Shown here: piece after piece, positions 37,192 through 52,645 of the stretch
Layout of the letters: the number at the start of each line of letters is the position of its first letter
Numbering within the stretch: the first letter of the stretch is position 1
Assembly (NCBI GenBank): GCA_029204045.2
Contig: CM055062.1
Coordinates: 3,950,386-4,014,385 of the forward strand
Direction: 5' to 3'
Length of the DNA stretch: 64,000 nucleotides
DNA from: Tillandsia leiboldiana
Lineage: Eukaryota; Streptophyta; Magnoliopsida; Poales; Bromeliaceae
The notes under the pieces: model-generated
Databases searched by the model: none
The model's input: only the letters and a program-made list of their open reading frames with translations
What the model was told of the DNA's origin: nothing
Position numbers and translations under genes: made by a program

Positions 37192-37979
37192 ACTCTTGTA
37201 TGGCAAATTTCAATAGTTAGAGCTTTTTTTTTTTTACAATCATTAAAAAATAAAATAAAATTTTATTTTATAATATATTTGATATTTTAAAAAATTTAAT
37301 ATTTTATAAAAATATTACTATGTGTTTTACTGTTTGGATTGTGAACTTAAAAAAAAAAATACTGTTTTAAATTTTAGTTTTCAATAAAAAAAATTAAAAT
37401 TTAAAAATATAAATTTTTAATTTTAAATTTTAAAATTAGGATTTAAATTTCAAAATTTTAAAAATTGAATGTGAAATTTTTAATTTTAATTTTCAAATTT
37501 AAAAAATTCAAATATAAAATATAAAATATAAAATTTAAATTTCAAAATAAAATTTCAAAATTTAAATTTAAAATTAAAATTTTTATAATATTAATTTTAA
37601 GTTTTAAACATAAAATTTTATTAATTTAAAATAATAAATTTTAATTTTACAATTTAGAATTTTAAATTTAAATTTAGATTTTATTTTTAAATTTTTCAGT
37701 TTCAAATTTTAATTTTAAATTTTAAATTTTAAATTTTAAATTTTAAATTTTATTTTTTTTAAATTTAAATTTTAAATTTTTAAAGAGGGGCGAAATGCGA
37801 AAGAGGATGAGGGAGAAGTCGCAGGCGAAATGGAAAAAAAAAAAAAAATCGTCGGATCTAAACTGTTTTTTTTTTTCAAAAATACTTTTGAAACACCAAT
37901 AATACGTTATATTATTTTTACATTGTTTAGCCATTCAAACGAGCTAATTAATAAAAAAATAATATATTTTTTTTTTTTG
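37191..37979. other. Extremely AT-rich simple sequence
   Basis: Runs of TTTAAATTTTAAAATT-like words from about 37240 to 37790, with no gene or clear element. The end (37980-37992) is the left target-site duplication of the LINE. Confidence 0.8.
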
Positions 37980-38418
37980 AAAAAATAATATTATTAAACA
38001 ACTCTTAGTCTCCGATATTCGAAGGGGAGGAATTCGGTTGGAGGAAAAATGAGAGAGAAAGAGAGGAAGAGAGAGGAAGAGAGATAGAGGAAGAGAAAGA
38101 GAGAGACCTCAAGAGACTTGGAAGTTTCGAGCGAGAGGTAGCTGGGCTGGGAGGTACTGTCGAGCACCCTCCTCCTCCCCCTGCCGGAGTCCTTGGCCTC
38201 GGGTCAGCCGCCTGGAGCCGGTTGACCCCCGCCGCACACCTCGGAGAAGAGCCCCCGAGACGCGGATTAGACTTGACAGGAGTAGGATTCCCGATCCTGC
38301 AAGACGCGAGCCGTGGAGAGAATCGCAGAGGACAGCTCTTCAACCCAGGTCTTCTTCCACCAGTCATCCGCCCCTCAATGTTGCTCGCTCTCCAACTGGG
38401 AAGCAGGTTGCTTGTGAT

Positions 38419-40817
38419 TTGGACAACTCCAAGATCCGCGAATCTTCACCCTCCCTTGATTCCCTTTGTCGGGAGGGACACATCACCTCCAGAGCACCGC
38501 CCAAAGTCACCTGGGCTAGCCCCCTCTGTTCCAGCAAGCCTCACAACCGTCCCTCCTTCCGTGCCCCGCACCCCTGCCTGAAGAGACTGGACATGGATGC
38601 CAAGCCCCATCGGGTTACTCAGCAGCTCGAGAGTGTCACCTTGAGGAATCTTGTGACCCCCCAAAAGATTGGCCCTCTCACCTATAAGGATGCCCTCCTG
38701 AAGAGCTCTCTGCCGAGCAACACCCCGCGCCGCCCCCACTCCCTCAAACCAACTTCTCTCCCTTACCCCACCAGAACCAATTGTTGTTTCCGCTGTCTCG
38801 CCACTGATCACCCAGTGCGCGACTGCAGAGATCCCGTCCGCTGCATTAAGTGCCATAGACCCGGACACCTTGCGCGTTCCTGCACCTCTCGTTCGCAAAA
38901 CCGCAAAATGCAGCGAGCACGGGATTTCCGTCCAGAAATCATAAAAACTTTCATCCCCCTGTCAGAAGACTTTCGCAACCGACAAAACACGCGCAGGAAC
39001 GCTGTTCTTGCGGACGTTGTCGGAAGGTCCAACCTTGGGCACTTCCTGCAAGGTACAATTGCCGCGGACCTAGCAACAAGATTTGGAGGATTCCCGTCGG
39101 ACTTTCTGGCAGCAAAACATCGCGAGAGGAACTATGTCATTTTCCTCCCTAAGTGGGTCCGGCCAGATGATATCATCAATTCCGGCCTCCTTCGGCTCCA
39201 TCACTGTCGCCTACATTGCTTCCATTGGGACCCTTACGAAGCAGCGGATCGATCTAGACTGACTTACAAGGCCTGGATAAAGATTGTTAACTTACCGTAC
39301 GAGTGCTGGTCGTCGAACCGCGTCAGCGCTATGGTTGGCGGGTTCGGACGATTCCTTCGCGCCGACGAAAACAGTATCAACATTGTGGATATGTCGGGCG
39401 ATAGATGTCTTGTAGCGGTGGATGATCTTGCCGACATCCCGGAAGTCCTTTCTATTTCTATGGGCGACGTCGTCATCTCGGCGGCGGTGCGTATAGAGAG
39501 CACCGCACCTTTCGGCGGGGACGACCACGGAATCCCACTCGTGGGGGGGGGGACCCGATGAGGGCGGTGACCAGACTGATCCCCACCGTGCGCGCCTGGC
39601 CAGGAGGGTTGCGTTGGTCGGGCTGGGCGGGGAGAGTAGCGAGTCCAGGGATGCAACCCGAGCCGGCCAGCACAACTCTTGGGATTCATCTGAGTTAAAA
39701 GATAGGCGACGCGGACCTTCGCCGCCCGTGGGGACCCGCCCACCGGCGTTAGCTTCGGGGACGTCGGATCCTGAGATGCTGACACCCTTCGGACCGCTGG
39801 ACCCCCACCTAACAAGCTCACCCTCCGACCCGGGGGTCCTCCATGGCGTTGACGTCACCGCACCACGAGAAGACCTAGGATCGACTCACGAAGGCTGCGC
39901 CGTCCGATCTTTGGTTGTGGGGAATTGCTCCCCCCCCTTCTGCTGCAACTTTTCAAATAATTTCTGCTTTCTGCATGTTTGGCTTCCTCTCCCCTCCGCC
40001 TGGGAGGGCGGAATCGACGACTGCGGGGCATTCACTACCTCCTCCGAGGCGGTGCGCGTCTCGAGGCACCTTTTCTCGAAACGTCGATCGCGAACCCCTC
40101 TCCTTTGATGGACCATATCCTGATCAACCGGCTTCCCATCTCTGACTGCGGGCCCTCCCTCACCATCTCGGGCCCCCTCTACACCGCGGAGACCCGTTCC
40201 ATGCAACTGCTAATGCGGGGGCCTTCTGCCCCCACCTGGCCCCACTGTTGACTATTTCCTTGGACTGGCCCAGTCGGGCTTTGGAAACGCCCGGGCCCTT
40301 ATCCTACCTCTGGCCTTTATTATTTGGGACACTGCCCTGGGCTTTTGGACTTGACTTTGCCAAGCCCCACTACCTCACCGCCTCTTCTGTGCACTCGGGC
40401 GGCATTCCTGGGCTCTTGCCACCCGTGGCGAAGGATCGCCCTTCGCTGTTTGAGTCCTCCACAGTTGAGGACACCTCGCCAACCATGCGACTGTCAACTC
40501 CCCCTGCCGAAGCCCCCTCGATCACACAAAACACCTTGGGAATTCCTACTCCAGCAACCCGGAACATCAGGAAAAGTCTGAGACTAGCGAAGAAAGTTGG
40601 AAAACCGGTGATGGAGCTCGCTATAGCACGCAAGTCGGCCCACTTGTATGGAAGCCCGCCGGATCCCACTTTCACCGCGATGGACTCTCTCAGTGCAATC
40701 GACACTTCTCTGCCACTGAGGCTGACCAAGGTCAAACTCAAGTGTGCCAAACTCGGAATCGCGCTGAGCGAGGTGGACGCCCCGGCCTTCCTGGACTTCA
40801 TCAGTCCAGCGACCTGA
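38419..40817 (+). pseudogene. LINE ORF1 (nucleic-acid-binding, CCHC plus DUF4283-like), frameshifted
   Basis: The first open block, 38419-39561, has two CCHC knuckles (CFRCLATDHPVRDC and CIKCHRPGHLARSC) followed by a DUF4283-like region (WIKIVNLPYECW ... VGGFGRFLRADE). Its first ATG is at 38593; the frame is open further upstream. It stops just after a G-run at 39543-39551, a likely slippage frameshift. The block 39614-40108 and then 40248-40817 look like the rest of ORF1 in other frames; the last ends with RKSLRLAKKVGKP ... LGIALSEVDAPAFLDF, a usual plant ORF1 tail, 50 bp before ORF2. ORF1 protein normally coats LINE RNA. Confidence 0.8.
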
Positions 40818-40867
40818 ATGACTGGGCCTCATAGTTGCCTATAAGATTGTTGGTGGCCTGTTTTTTA

Positions 40868-43800
40868 ATGTTGCAATTATGTTCTTGGAATGTAAGAGGT
40901 TTGAATGATTTAGCAAAGCGACGACTTGTTAAATCGGTAATAGGGGACACTATGGTATCTTTTCTCTGTCTGCAAGAAACTAAAGTGAGTTCATTCTCAC
41001 GTTCCTTCATCAGATCTTTTGCGGGCCCCAGGCTCGATAAATGCTTATTCATCCCCTCACTTGGAGCTTCCGGTGGTATTGCTACTTGTTGGAGCTCAAA
41101 GCTCTTCAGCTGCTCCGAAGTCATAGTGCGCGAACACTCGCTCACTCTGCGGGTACGATGCACTTCCAGTGGCTTCTCCTTCTATCTTACAAATGTGTAC
41201 GGCCCTCCGTCTTGGGAAGAAAAGTCGGAATTTTGCCAGGAATTGATCCAGCTTAAAGGGATCTGTGTTGGCCCCTGGGTAATGTGTGGCGACTTCAACC
41301 TGACGCGCTGCCAGAACGAGAGAAGTGGTCGTACTTGGTGCAACCGTCTCTCGACTCTGTTTGCTAACACGATTAATGAGCTCGAGATGATAGATACCCC
41401 GTTGAACAATCAGAGCTTTACGCGGTCAAATCTGCAGAACTCGCCCACTCTAGCTAAACTTGACCGCTTCCTCATTTCGACCGAGTGGGACCTCGCATTC
41501 CCTCTGTCAACTGTCTCGGCACTCCCCAGAATCACGTCGGACCACTCACCGATCCTGCTAAAAACGGAGAGGCGGTTGGCCCCTAGTCTCTTCAGATTCG
41601 AAAAAGTTTGGCTCACGCGGGGGGATTTCAACTCGTTGATCCCGATTTGGTGGCGCGAAATTGAAGAGAAGCAGGGCCAACAAGGAAGCATCCTCACCTT
41701 TAACGCCAAACTCAGGCATTGCCGCAAGAGGATAAAGGAATGGCGACACTCCAACTTCCACAGCATCCGAAAAACCAAGCGACAACTGGCGGAAGAAATT
41801 CAAAAGCTGGACTTGACGGAGGAAATGCGTTGTCTGACCCACTGTGAGATAGACACCAGAGTAAAACTCAAAGCTAAACTGCGAGAAATCATAATAGAAG
41901 ATGAGATACTCTGGAAAACCAGAGCTAAGCAGCACTGGCTGAAAGAAGGCGATGGTAACTCCAAATTCTTTCACGCGATAGCCAATGGTCGACATAGAGC
42001 CAACCACATTGGGACCATCGAGGATGAGGGCTTTAGACTAAACAGGGAAAAAAACAAAAGCGACTACTTCGTGCGCAAGTTCAAGGAAAGATTTGCACCT
42101 GTCATCCCTCCTCCCTCCTCCTTTGGAGACTGGAGCGATCTGTTCCCAGATAATGACTCGCTAAGTTCGAATAGCCTTACCTCTCACTTCACTGTGGAAG
42201 AAATCAAGACAGCAACATTCCAAATGAGCGGGGACAAGGCCCCTGGACCAGACGGGTTCAGTATGGTGTTTTACCAAAAGTTCTGGGATGTGATCAAAGA
42301 TGATCTTGTTAAAATCTTTGATGATCTCTATAATGGCTCTCTGAACACGGGACCCATTGATTATGCTCACATCTGCCTGATCCCTAAATCGGAAGCCGCC
42401 AAAACTGCAAGTGATTTTCGACCAATCTGCCTCATTAACTGCATCCAGAAAATCATCTCCAAAGTTATGGCAAATATGCTAGTAAAGGTCATGCCTAATA
42501 TCATCTCTCTTTCACAGTCCGCTTTCCTGAAAGGGCGCTTCATTCTTGATTCCTTCGTCACCGCATCAGAACTCATCAGCTGGGGGGCGAACAAGTGTAT
42601 CAATGGTGTTGGAGTCAAGGTTGACTTTGAAAAAGCCTTCGATAAAGTGAACTGGCTTTATCTCCGACACATTCTCCAATGTCTCGGAGCCAATCAAAGA
42701 TGGTGTGGGTGGATTGACCAATGCACCTCCAATAGTAAAGCTGCCATTCTGGTCAACGGTGCCCCGACCAATTGGTTTAAGTTGAGAAGGGGTCTACGCC
42801 AAGGGGACCCCTTGTCACCTTTTCTTTACCTGTTGGTGGCTGAAGGGTTGACAAGAATGACGAACAGAGCGGTCCGCAATAATCTTATCTCTGGTATCGG
42901 CCCTACCAGGGAGACTAGAACTACTCTTATCCAGTATGCGGACGACACCTTATTTTTTTGTGAGGCGAAAGTCCGGCAGATCAAGAACTTACGCTTCATG
43001 TGGCAGCTCTTCGAGTGGGCTTCTGGTCTCAAGGTCAACAGGAACAAATCTGAGCTCTTCGACCTGGGCAACCAGAACGACAGAGGGGACAGACTCGCTG
43101 CTATCTTAGAGTGCAAGCGTGGCACTCTCCCAATCAAATACTCTCCCGCTAAAAAAAGGCAGCGTCCCGAAAGAAACGTGGACAAAAATCATCAACAGAA
43201 TTGAGCTTAGAATCGATGGATGGCAAGCAAAATTGCTCTCTCAGGGAGGGAGACTCACCCTTGTTAACGCGGTGCTCACAAACTTACCCCTCTACCACTT
43301 CTCTGTTTTCAAAGTCCCCGCCTGGGTTCTCCGAAGAATCGACTCACTGCGGAGAGCCTTCTTTTGGAAAGGAAACACGGTAGCACAGGGGGGCAACTGC
43401 CTAGTCAACTGGAAAACAGTCTGCAAGAGGAAAAGAGATGGTGGGTTAGGGATCCTAAACCTGGAAAACATGAACACTGCCCTGCTAGCAAAGTGGTGGT
43501 GGCGTTATCTCTCCATAGAGGAAACCCCGTGGGGCAACCTCCTTAATGGGCTGTACTAGAGACGGAGAAGACCCCTCCACGAAGGTACATCCTTCAGACC
43601 CTACTCACAATGGTGGAAGAGCGTACTGGGAACGATGGAGCTCTTCAGATATAGCATTTCGCTCTCCATTGGAGACAGGGAAAGGACAGCCTTCTGGTCA
43701 AGCATTTGGATAGGAGAATCACCACTTTCGACCCACTTCCCAAGAATTTTCGACCTGGTCCATAACAAGACCATACGTATAAGTAACTGCTTGGGACAAT

Positions 43801-44450
43801 ATGGCTGGAACTGGGATCGAATCCTGGAGGGTGTACCGACCAACCAATTGGGACTCGACAATATAATCATAAGCATGAAAGAGTTCATCCCGACAATGAC
43901 TCTAACATCCAACAGAGACCCAATCCTTTGGCGATGGACAAACTCGAGAACTTTTACAGTTAAGTCGTTGTACAACTTCCTACAAGACAGTGGGGTAGCG
44001 GAAACTCGGTTCGAAACACTCTGGAATATAAAAGCACCACTAAAAGTTAAGATCTTTATTTGGCTAGCTCTGAGAAGGCGAATTTTGACCAGAGACATCC
44101 TTCAGAAAAGGAACTGGACCGGACCTACCTGCTGCGCTATCTGCCTCAACTCAGATGAAACGGCGGACCATCTCTTTGTTTCCTGCTCCTTCTCGAAATC
44201 ATTGCTGGTGGCTTTGGTCCCAAACAAATTGGAGATTCAGAGCGCCTCATCGGTCGATCTTATATGGGACAAAATAGGGCAGCAAAAAGGGGCCCTAGGG
44301 AAACGACTGCTTACAACCCTTGCAGCAACCTGGTGGAACATTTGGTTAGAAAGAAACAGGAGATGTTTCGTCAACCAGAAACGACCCGTCGGCGCAATTC
44401 TTGCGTTGGCTCGTACCTGCCGCTCTAACTGGCTTAAATTCTGTACATAA
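40868..44450 (+). pseudogene. LINE ORF2 (endonuclease-reverse transcriptase), two lesions
   Basis: Likely ATG at 40868 (MLQLCSWNVRGLND). An APE-type endonuclease opens the protein (LCLQETK, GDFNLTR, SDHSPILL), then reverse transcriptase with KAPGPDGFS (about 42236), RGLRQGDPLSPF (about 42787) and the catalytic YADDT at 42934-42948, then a zf-RVT domain with CCAICLNSDETADHLFVSC near 44130. A small deletion near 43141-43146 shifts the frame, and a TAG at 43557-43559 interrupts it; after each, the protein resumes. ORF2 would nick target DNA and copy the element RNA. This copy cannot make the whole protein. Confidence 0.92.
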
Positions 44451-44452
44451 CC

Positions 44453-44453
<1 letters not shown>

Positions 44454-44501
<48 letters not shown>
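44454..44501 (+). repeat. T48 tract in the LINE 3' untranslated region
   Basis: An uninterrupted run of 48 T on the sense strand, two bases after the ORF2 stop codon region and about 60 bp before the conserved 3' end. The truncated LINE at 37190 has only a T-rich tract at the same place. Confidence 0.95.
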
Positions 44502-44502
<1 letters not shown>

Positions 44503-44613
44503 GCCCGACTGCTCCTTTGCAAATATCGGCTGCCCAGTTGCTAAGTTCACCTCCGTTATGAATGAAGCGGCAGCATGCTGCCTTTCTCACAAAAAAAATA
44601 AAAAAATAATATT

Positions 44614-44968
44614 TTTTAAAATATAAAATAAAATGGTCTAAAATTTTATTTTGGAGGTTTTCGAAACAGACTACTGTAAATATTTTTCATAATAATAAAT
44701 TAAAAACAGCATGAATGTGCAGTCACAATTAGTAAGCCAATTTTAAATACCTAAAAACATCTATACAAACTATAATTTGCCGGTTTCTAAAAGCATACGT
44801 GGCATCCTCTTGCGCATTTCGTCGACGTGCCATTGTGTCGCGCTTTGTTGCTCCGAGCCTAGCGCCGAACCGCCCTCCCTCTTTCTCTTTCTTTCCGAAC
44901 CTACCCCGCTCTTTCTTCCCAAACCTACCCCACACCTTTTTTTCTCCACACAAGAGCCAAATGGGAAG

Positions 44969-45019
<51 letters not shown>

Positions 45020-45175
45020 TGAGGTCCCTTAAAGATCCAAAAAAAAGAGGAAAAACCCTTCTCTCTCTCTTCACCGGCGGAGCGCTCCGTAGCGCGGATC
45101 GCCGGTGCGGCGAGGCGCTCTCTCTCCCTCTCTCTCCCTGAGATACTGCGATTGCCGGCCGAGAGAAAATAAGGA

Positions 45176-45230
<55 letters not shown>

Positions 45231-45236
45231 CTCTCT
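44614..45236. repeat. AT-rich DNA then CT microsatellites
   Basis: (CT)n tracts lie at about 44967-45020, 45060-45072 and 45179-45226. Frames translating these as Ser-Leu or Arg-Glu repeats are spurious. They could be the 5' untranslated region of a former gene at 45237. Confidence 0.7.
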
Positions 45237-45560
45237 CTCTGAGCGGCGGAGGAGAAGCGGCGGAAGCTGCTGGGGGCGCTGGAGCGGTGCGACGAGGACC
45301 TCAAGGCGCTGCGGCGGATCATCGAGGCCGTACGATCGGCCGAGATGCGGGTGAAGGCGCCGGGAGCGGCGGGATCGGACGGCGGGGATTCGAGGATGGA
45401 GAGGGGGATCAGGTGGTGGGAGGTGAAGGGGGAGCTCCCGAGCCCAAGAAGGCGAAGCACTGGGGGAACGAGTCGTCGCCCGCGCCCGTGCCGGCCGGGC
45501 CCGACGCGGCGCCAGCGGACAGTTTCTTCTCTTCTTCTTCTTTTCGTGGATTTTTTTTCC
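45237..45560 (+). pseudogene. GC-rich exon-like fragment of an unidentified gene
   Basis: One frame encodes AAEEKRRKLLGALERC, then DEDLKALRRIIEAVRSAE, a helix-forming charged stretch that looks like real protein. After about 45400 the sensible frame changes (APEPKKAKHWGNE in another frame), suggesting a frameshift, and it has no ATG at a proper place. CT-rich DNA upstream resembles a plant 5' untranslated region. I do not recognise the family. It is either a decayed gene or a captured fragment. Confidence 0.45.
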
Positions 45561-46518
45561 GTGTTTTTGCTGCGAGGTGAGGTAATTTGGTGAAAATGCT
45601 ATGGTTGTTGGTTTTTTGAAACTTTGTTTCGTAAAATTATGCTGAGTTTTTAGAATTTTTATATGTAATTTCCGTGTATTAGATCGGTCAACCAGCTCTC
45701 AGTGAGCATTCTGGGGTAATTTCGTTTGATCAATGAGGGTTATTTTCTTTTTTCCTTCCTTTCTTAGTTAATTAAGTTTACCGTCTCTCACGCGCGGGGG
45801 CGAGCAGTGCAGGGGCGCGCGCAGGCAGCGTGCACCAAGCGCGTGCGAGCGGCAGCAACCGCCCGGCATGCGAGCGGCACGCGCGCATGCTAAAATAGGT
45901 GAGGTTTTGATGCCCCTTTTCCATATGATATTTGTTTTTTTTGTTTTTTTTGTTTTTTTTTTTTCTCTTTCTTAATCTCCTGTTTAGTTTGTAATACAAT
46001 TCAATTTTATATATCAACTGTTGGTTTAATGATTGATTTTGTCTTAAATTAGGATTTGTACTCTTTAATAGGTTCAGATCTGAGAACAAAAATAAATAAG
46101 AAAAAATTATGTGTTTTGTTTCATGCCTACCAAATATTTGATTGAATGCCTCACAAAGATTTTGCTTTAATTAGTATTGTTCCTGTGCTGTCAAATGATG
46201 CTTTTTTTGTGAAGAAATGTTTGATTTTGGGTTCCGGTGCGTATAACAGAGATGAAGAAAAGAAATGTATTAGGAGATTTCGCCCAATGCATGAGTACTT
46301 TTCTTATTAATTAGCCACCTCCCCCTTTTTAATTAATCTTCTAATTATTGATCACCCCCATGCATCGGTACTCACTCACTTTTTATTTTTTTATTTTTTT
46401 TTATTCTTATTTTTTTAAAAAAAAAACACGGCTCAATCAAATGCAGCTCCATTTGGGATTAATTTTTTTTTGTTTTTTTTTTTAATATTTTTGATTAAAC
46501 TGATGAATCAGAATATTT
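45561..46518. other. Intergenic or intron-like DNA with a GC-rich island
   Basis: Mostly T-rich sequence. A GC-rich island at about 45781-45890 consists of GCGCG, GCGAGCGGCA and GCATGCGAGCGGCA words. It encodes no recognised domain. Confidence 0.5.
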
Positions 46519-46606
46519 GCAGCACTTCGCCGTTCTGCCACCGCTCCACCGCCTCCAGCAGCGACAACGTCCCCTTCTCCGCCCTCCTCCTCCTCCCGCC
46601 TTGCAT
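46519..46606 (+). other. Isolated exon-like GC-rich segment with splice-like borders
   Basis: An 88-bp GC-rich block is preceded by TATTTGCAG and followed by GTATGTGATG, good acceptor and donor matches. It is surrounded by AT-rich DNA. One frame reads STSPFCHRSTASSSDNVPFS. No domain is recognised. It could be a second exon of the fragment at 45237 or a fragment captured by the adjoining Helitron-ended element. Confidence 0.35.
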
Positions 46607-46764
46607 ACGTATGTGATGTTTCACTTTCACGATTTCCTACTAACACTGAGTATGGTAAGAAATTATTTGTTATTTTTATGGTTACAGCTATTTTAAATGT
46701 TTTAGATTGTATCAAGTTATTTATTAGATTATAACGAATTTGCTATAATAACTACTCTCTGTTC

Positions 46765-46884
<120 letters not shown>

Positions 46885-47271
46885 AAGATGAAGTTAATTA
46901 TAGAAATTTCGATTATAATTTTAAAATAAAAATATAAAATATTATACATAAGATTAGATAAATATTTTATATTAGTCAAGATTTATATCTTTGTCAAATA
47001 AAATTAATTATGGAAATTTCAATTAAGATTAGATAATTATTTTTTAAAAAATATACAAATATTATTATACATATAAGAATAGATAATTATTTTATATCAA
47101 ATTAGATTTACGTATTTAAATATATCATTTTATTGTTGTGATGTTCTCAAAAAAATAATAATTTTTAAAAAATTTTGACCAGATTTATTTAAATATTTCA
47201 GTTCATTCATGTTCCCAAAAAATTATAATTTACTATAAATTTTTAGCAGATTTTATATTAAATTATGGTTT

Positions 47272-47327
<56 letters not shown>

Positions 47328-48009
47328 GTAATAGAAAATTTCTTGAAAACATCACATTAATGTGATGTTCCCAATAGAAAATATTACATATAGTATAATA
47401 TATAGTATAATATATTTTAAACATCAATAAAATTTTTTTGAGAATTACTGCATCAAATAAAAATATATATTATAATTATGGTTTAAATTATGTGATGTTC
47501 CCAATAGAAAATTTTTGGGAACATCACATCAATAAAATTTTTTATTATAGTTATAATTAATTATGGCAGGGTTTTTAATAAAGATAATATTTAAATATTT
47601 AATTTGATTAATTCATTTATTCTCTTAAATTATGACAAATTTTTCGATTTTGACAAATTATATTATAAGTACTCTTTTTTTCTGTACCAGATATTTGTAT
47701 ATTTTACAAGATTTTCTATTGTAGTTACTCTCTCTTTTTTTCCCTAAAATTTATCGATTTCCACAAATTGACATGGTAATAATAATTAATAGTTAAATAT
47801 GTGATTTGTAGTTAAATATCAGTAATTAAAATATTATTATTATATATCAAATATGTAAAATTTTGTAATATAAGATAAAATTTTGTAAGATTAATATTTT
47901 ATTGAATATTTAAATTAAATATATGATTTGATCCTATTGATGTCGTTTTTCTAAAAATGATCATTTCCCAAAGATTTTGAATAAATTTGAACAGTTTTGT
48001 TATATTATA

Positions 48010-50960
<2,951 letters not shown>

Positions 50961-52027
50961 CCTAGCATATTTTTCCTTCTGTAATTAAAGCTATTAGTGG
51001 ATTTCCCTATTAATTGTAATGTCAAAGGGAAGTCTCCTATAGAAAAAAATTTGCTCATCAAATATGAAGAACAACTGCAGTCTCACAAAGAAATTAACAG
51101 AGATTTATTTACAGAAACACCACCAGATGTAGAAATTTCTTCCAGGTATTTTTGCTATCATTTATATTAAGTAATATTTTTGATAAATTTGTATAAATAT
51201 ATTTTTTTCACTTTTTTAACTTTAGTAAATATTTTTATGATCAGCTGAAGGCATTTTGTCGATGATATATCTGAAATACATCATCGTAAAAAACTTCGCC
51301 TTACGTAAGATATCTAATCTAAATTACTTTTCTTAATTATTTATTTATGATTATATATATATAATTATAATTTATTTATAATATTAAATTTTTTACATTA
51401 ATTGTAGGTTCGATGCAGAAGAACGTTCTGATAGAGAGACAAGATGAAGCATTATATACTACAAACAATTTACTAATATAATATTTGTGTGCGTATATAA
51501 TATATGCTGTTTAATCTTTAATACTTAGTTTAATATTTAGTATTTCCATTTTTTTTTATAATTTTAAACTATAAAGTATTTAAATTTCAATGAAGGATAC
51601 TTTGTTAGATAAAGTGATATTTAGTAATTTTCAAAAATATTGTCAAAATTTTATATTTCTGGCTTTTCAAAATATATTGACATATTTTGTAAGATTGTAT
51701 AAAATCTTTGTAATCCTTCAAAGAAACTTTAAATTAAATATAGTATATCTAATTTTTTCTATCTTTTAAATATAATAATTGTTTATATATTTTTCTAAAA
51801 AACTAATTATAAGCTATTTTTAATTTTTAAATTTAATAAATTATGTTTAATATCTAATTATTTTTAAGTTATCGCAGCGAAGCGCGGGTATTTAACTAGT
51901 CTTACAATAAAGTGGTGGCCTACTTTTCATAACTATTGAAGTACTTTATATATTTAGACCTAATTTGATAATGTGGTTAAATAATTTTATTTTATAGCAT
52001 GAAATGAGAAATAAATAAATAAATAAA

Positions 52028-52633
52028 GGGGCAATTTTTTATATACCCCTAAAAATTTTCCTGTTTTCAGATTTACCCCTCTTAGAAGGCTAATATTAAA
52101 ACTACCCTTTTTACGTTCCAACTTCTTTCCAAAATACCCCTGAAGTTAAACTCTGTTAGTGTACCGTTTGGAACTGTCGTTATCTGTGTGTAATTACTAT
52201 TTTGCCCTTTCAAATATACCCTAAACCCTAAAATCCTAAACCCCTAAACCCTAAAACCCTAAACCCTAAACCCTAAACTCTAAAACCCTAAACCCTAAAC
52301 CCTAAAACCCTAAAAAACCCTAAATCCTAAACCCTAAAACCCTAAACCCTAAACCCTAGAACCCTAGAAAACCCTAAACCCTAAACCCTAAAACCCTAAA
52401 AAATCCTAAACTCTAAACTCTAAACCCTAAATCCGGGCAAAATAGATATATCTGATAGTTTTCAACTCCGATTATTATTTAACTCTAGTTTAACCCTAAT
52501 TAACTTAACAAAGGGAAACGGTAGGGGTATTTTTAATAACGGTGGAACGTATGAAGGATATATTAGAAAGAAAAAAAAAAGAGGGGTAAATCAGATATTT
52601 TTTCATATTTCAGGGTACACAGTCAATTATCCC
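52028..52633. mobile_element. MITE-like element carrying telomere-like repeats
   Basis: The left arm (GGGGCAATTTTTTATATACC ... CAGATTTACCCCT) and the reverse complement of the right arm (GGGATAATTGACTGTGTACC ... CTGATTTACCCCT) form imperfect inverted repeats of about 50 bp. Both flanks are (ATAA)n, so a target-site duplication cannot be measured. The interior holds 52205-52437 CCCTAAA repeats and no gene. Confidence 0.65.
52205..52437. repeat. Interstitial telomere-like repeat (CCCTAAA)n
   Basis: About 30 units of CCCTAAA and its variants CCCTAAAA, CCTAAA, CTCTAAA. This is the plant telomere unit, here degenerate, short and between inverted repeats, so it is not a chromosome end. Confidence 0.92.
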
Positions 52634-52645
52634 ATAAATAAATAA

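Larger units (their letters stand above)
37993..44600 (+). mobile_element. Near-complete L1-type non-LTR retrotransposon (LINE)
   Basis: The 13-base direct repeat AAAAAATAATATT at 37980-37992 and 44601-44613 brackets an element with a GAGA-rich 5' region, ORF1 with zinc knuckles, ORF2 with endonuclease, reverse transcriptase and zf-RVT domains, and a short A-rich tail. The length of about 6.6 kb is typical of full-length plant L1 elements. A T48 tract (44454-44501) lies between ORF2 and the conserved 3' end GAATGAAGCGGCAGCATGCTG. Few lesions suggest a fairly recent insertion. Confidence 0.92.

Noticed and set aside
52205..52437. A real telomere or chromosome end
   Set aside because: The units are degenerate, only about 230 bp long, and have ordinary DNA on both sides.
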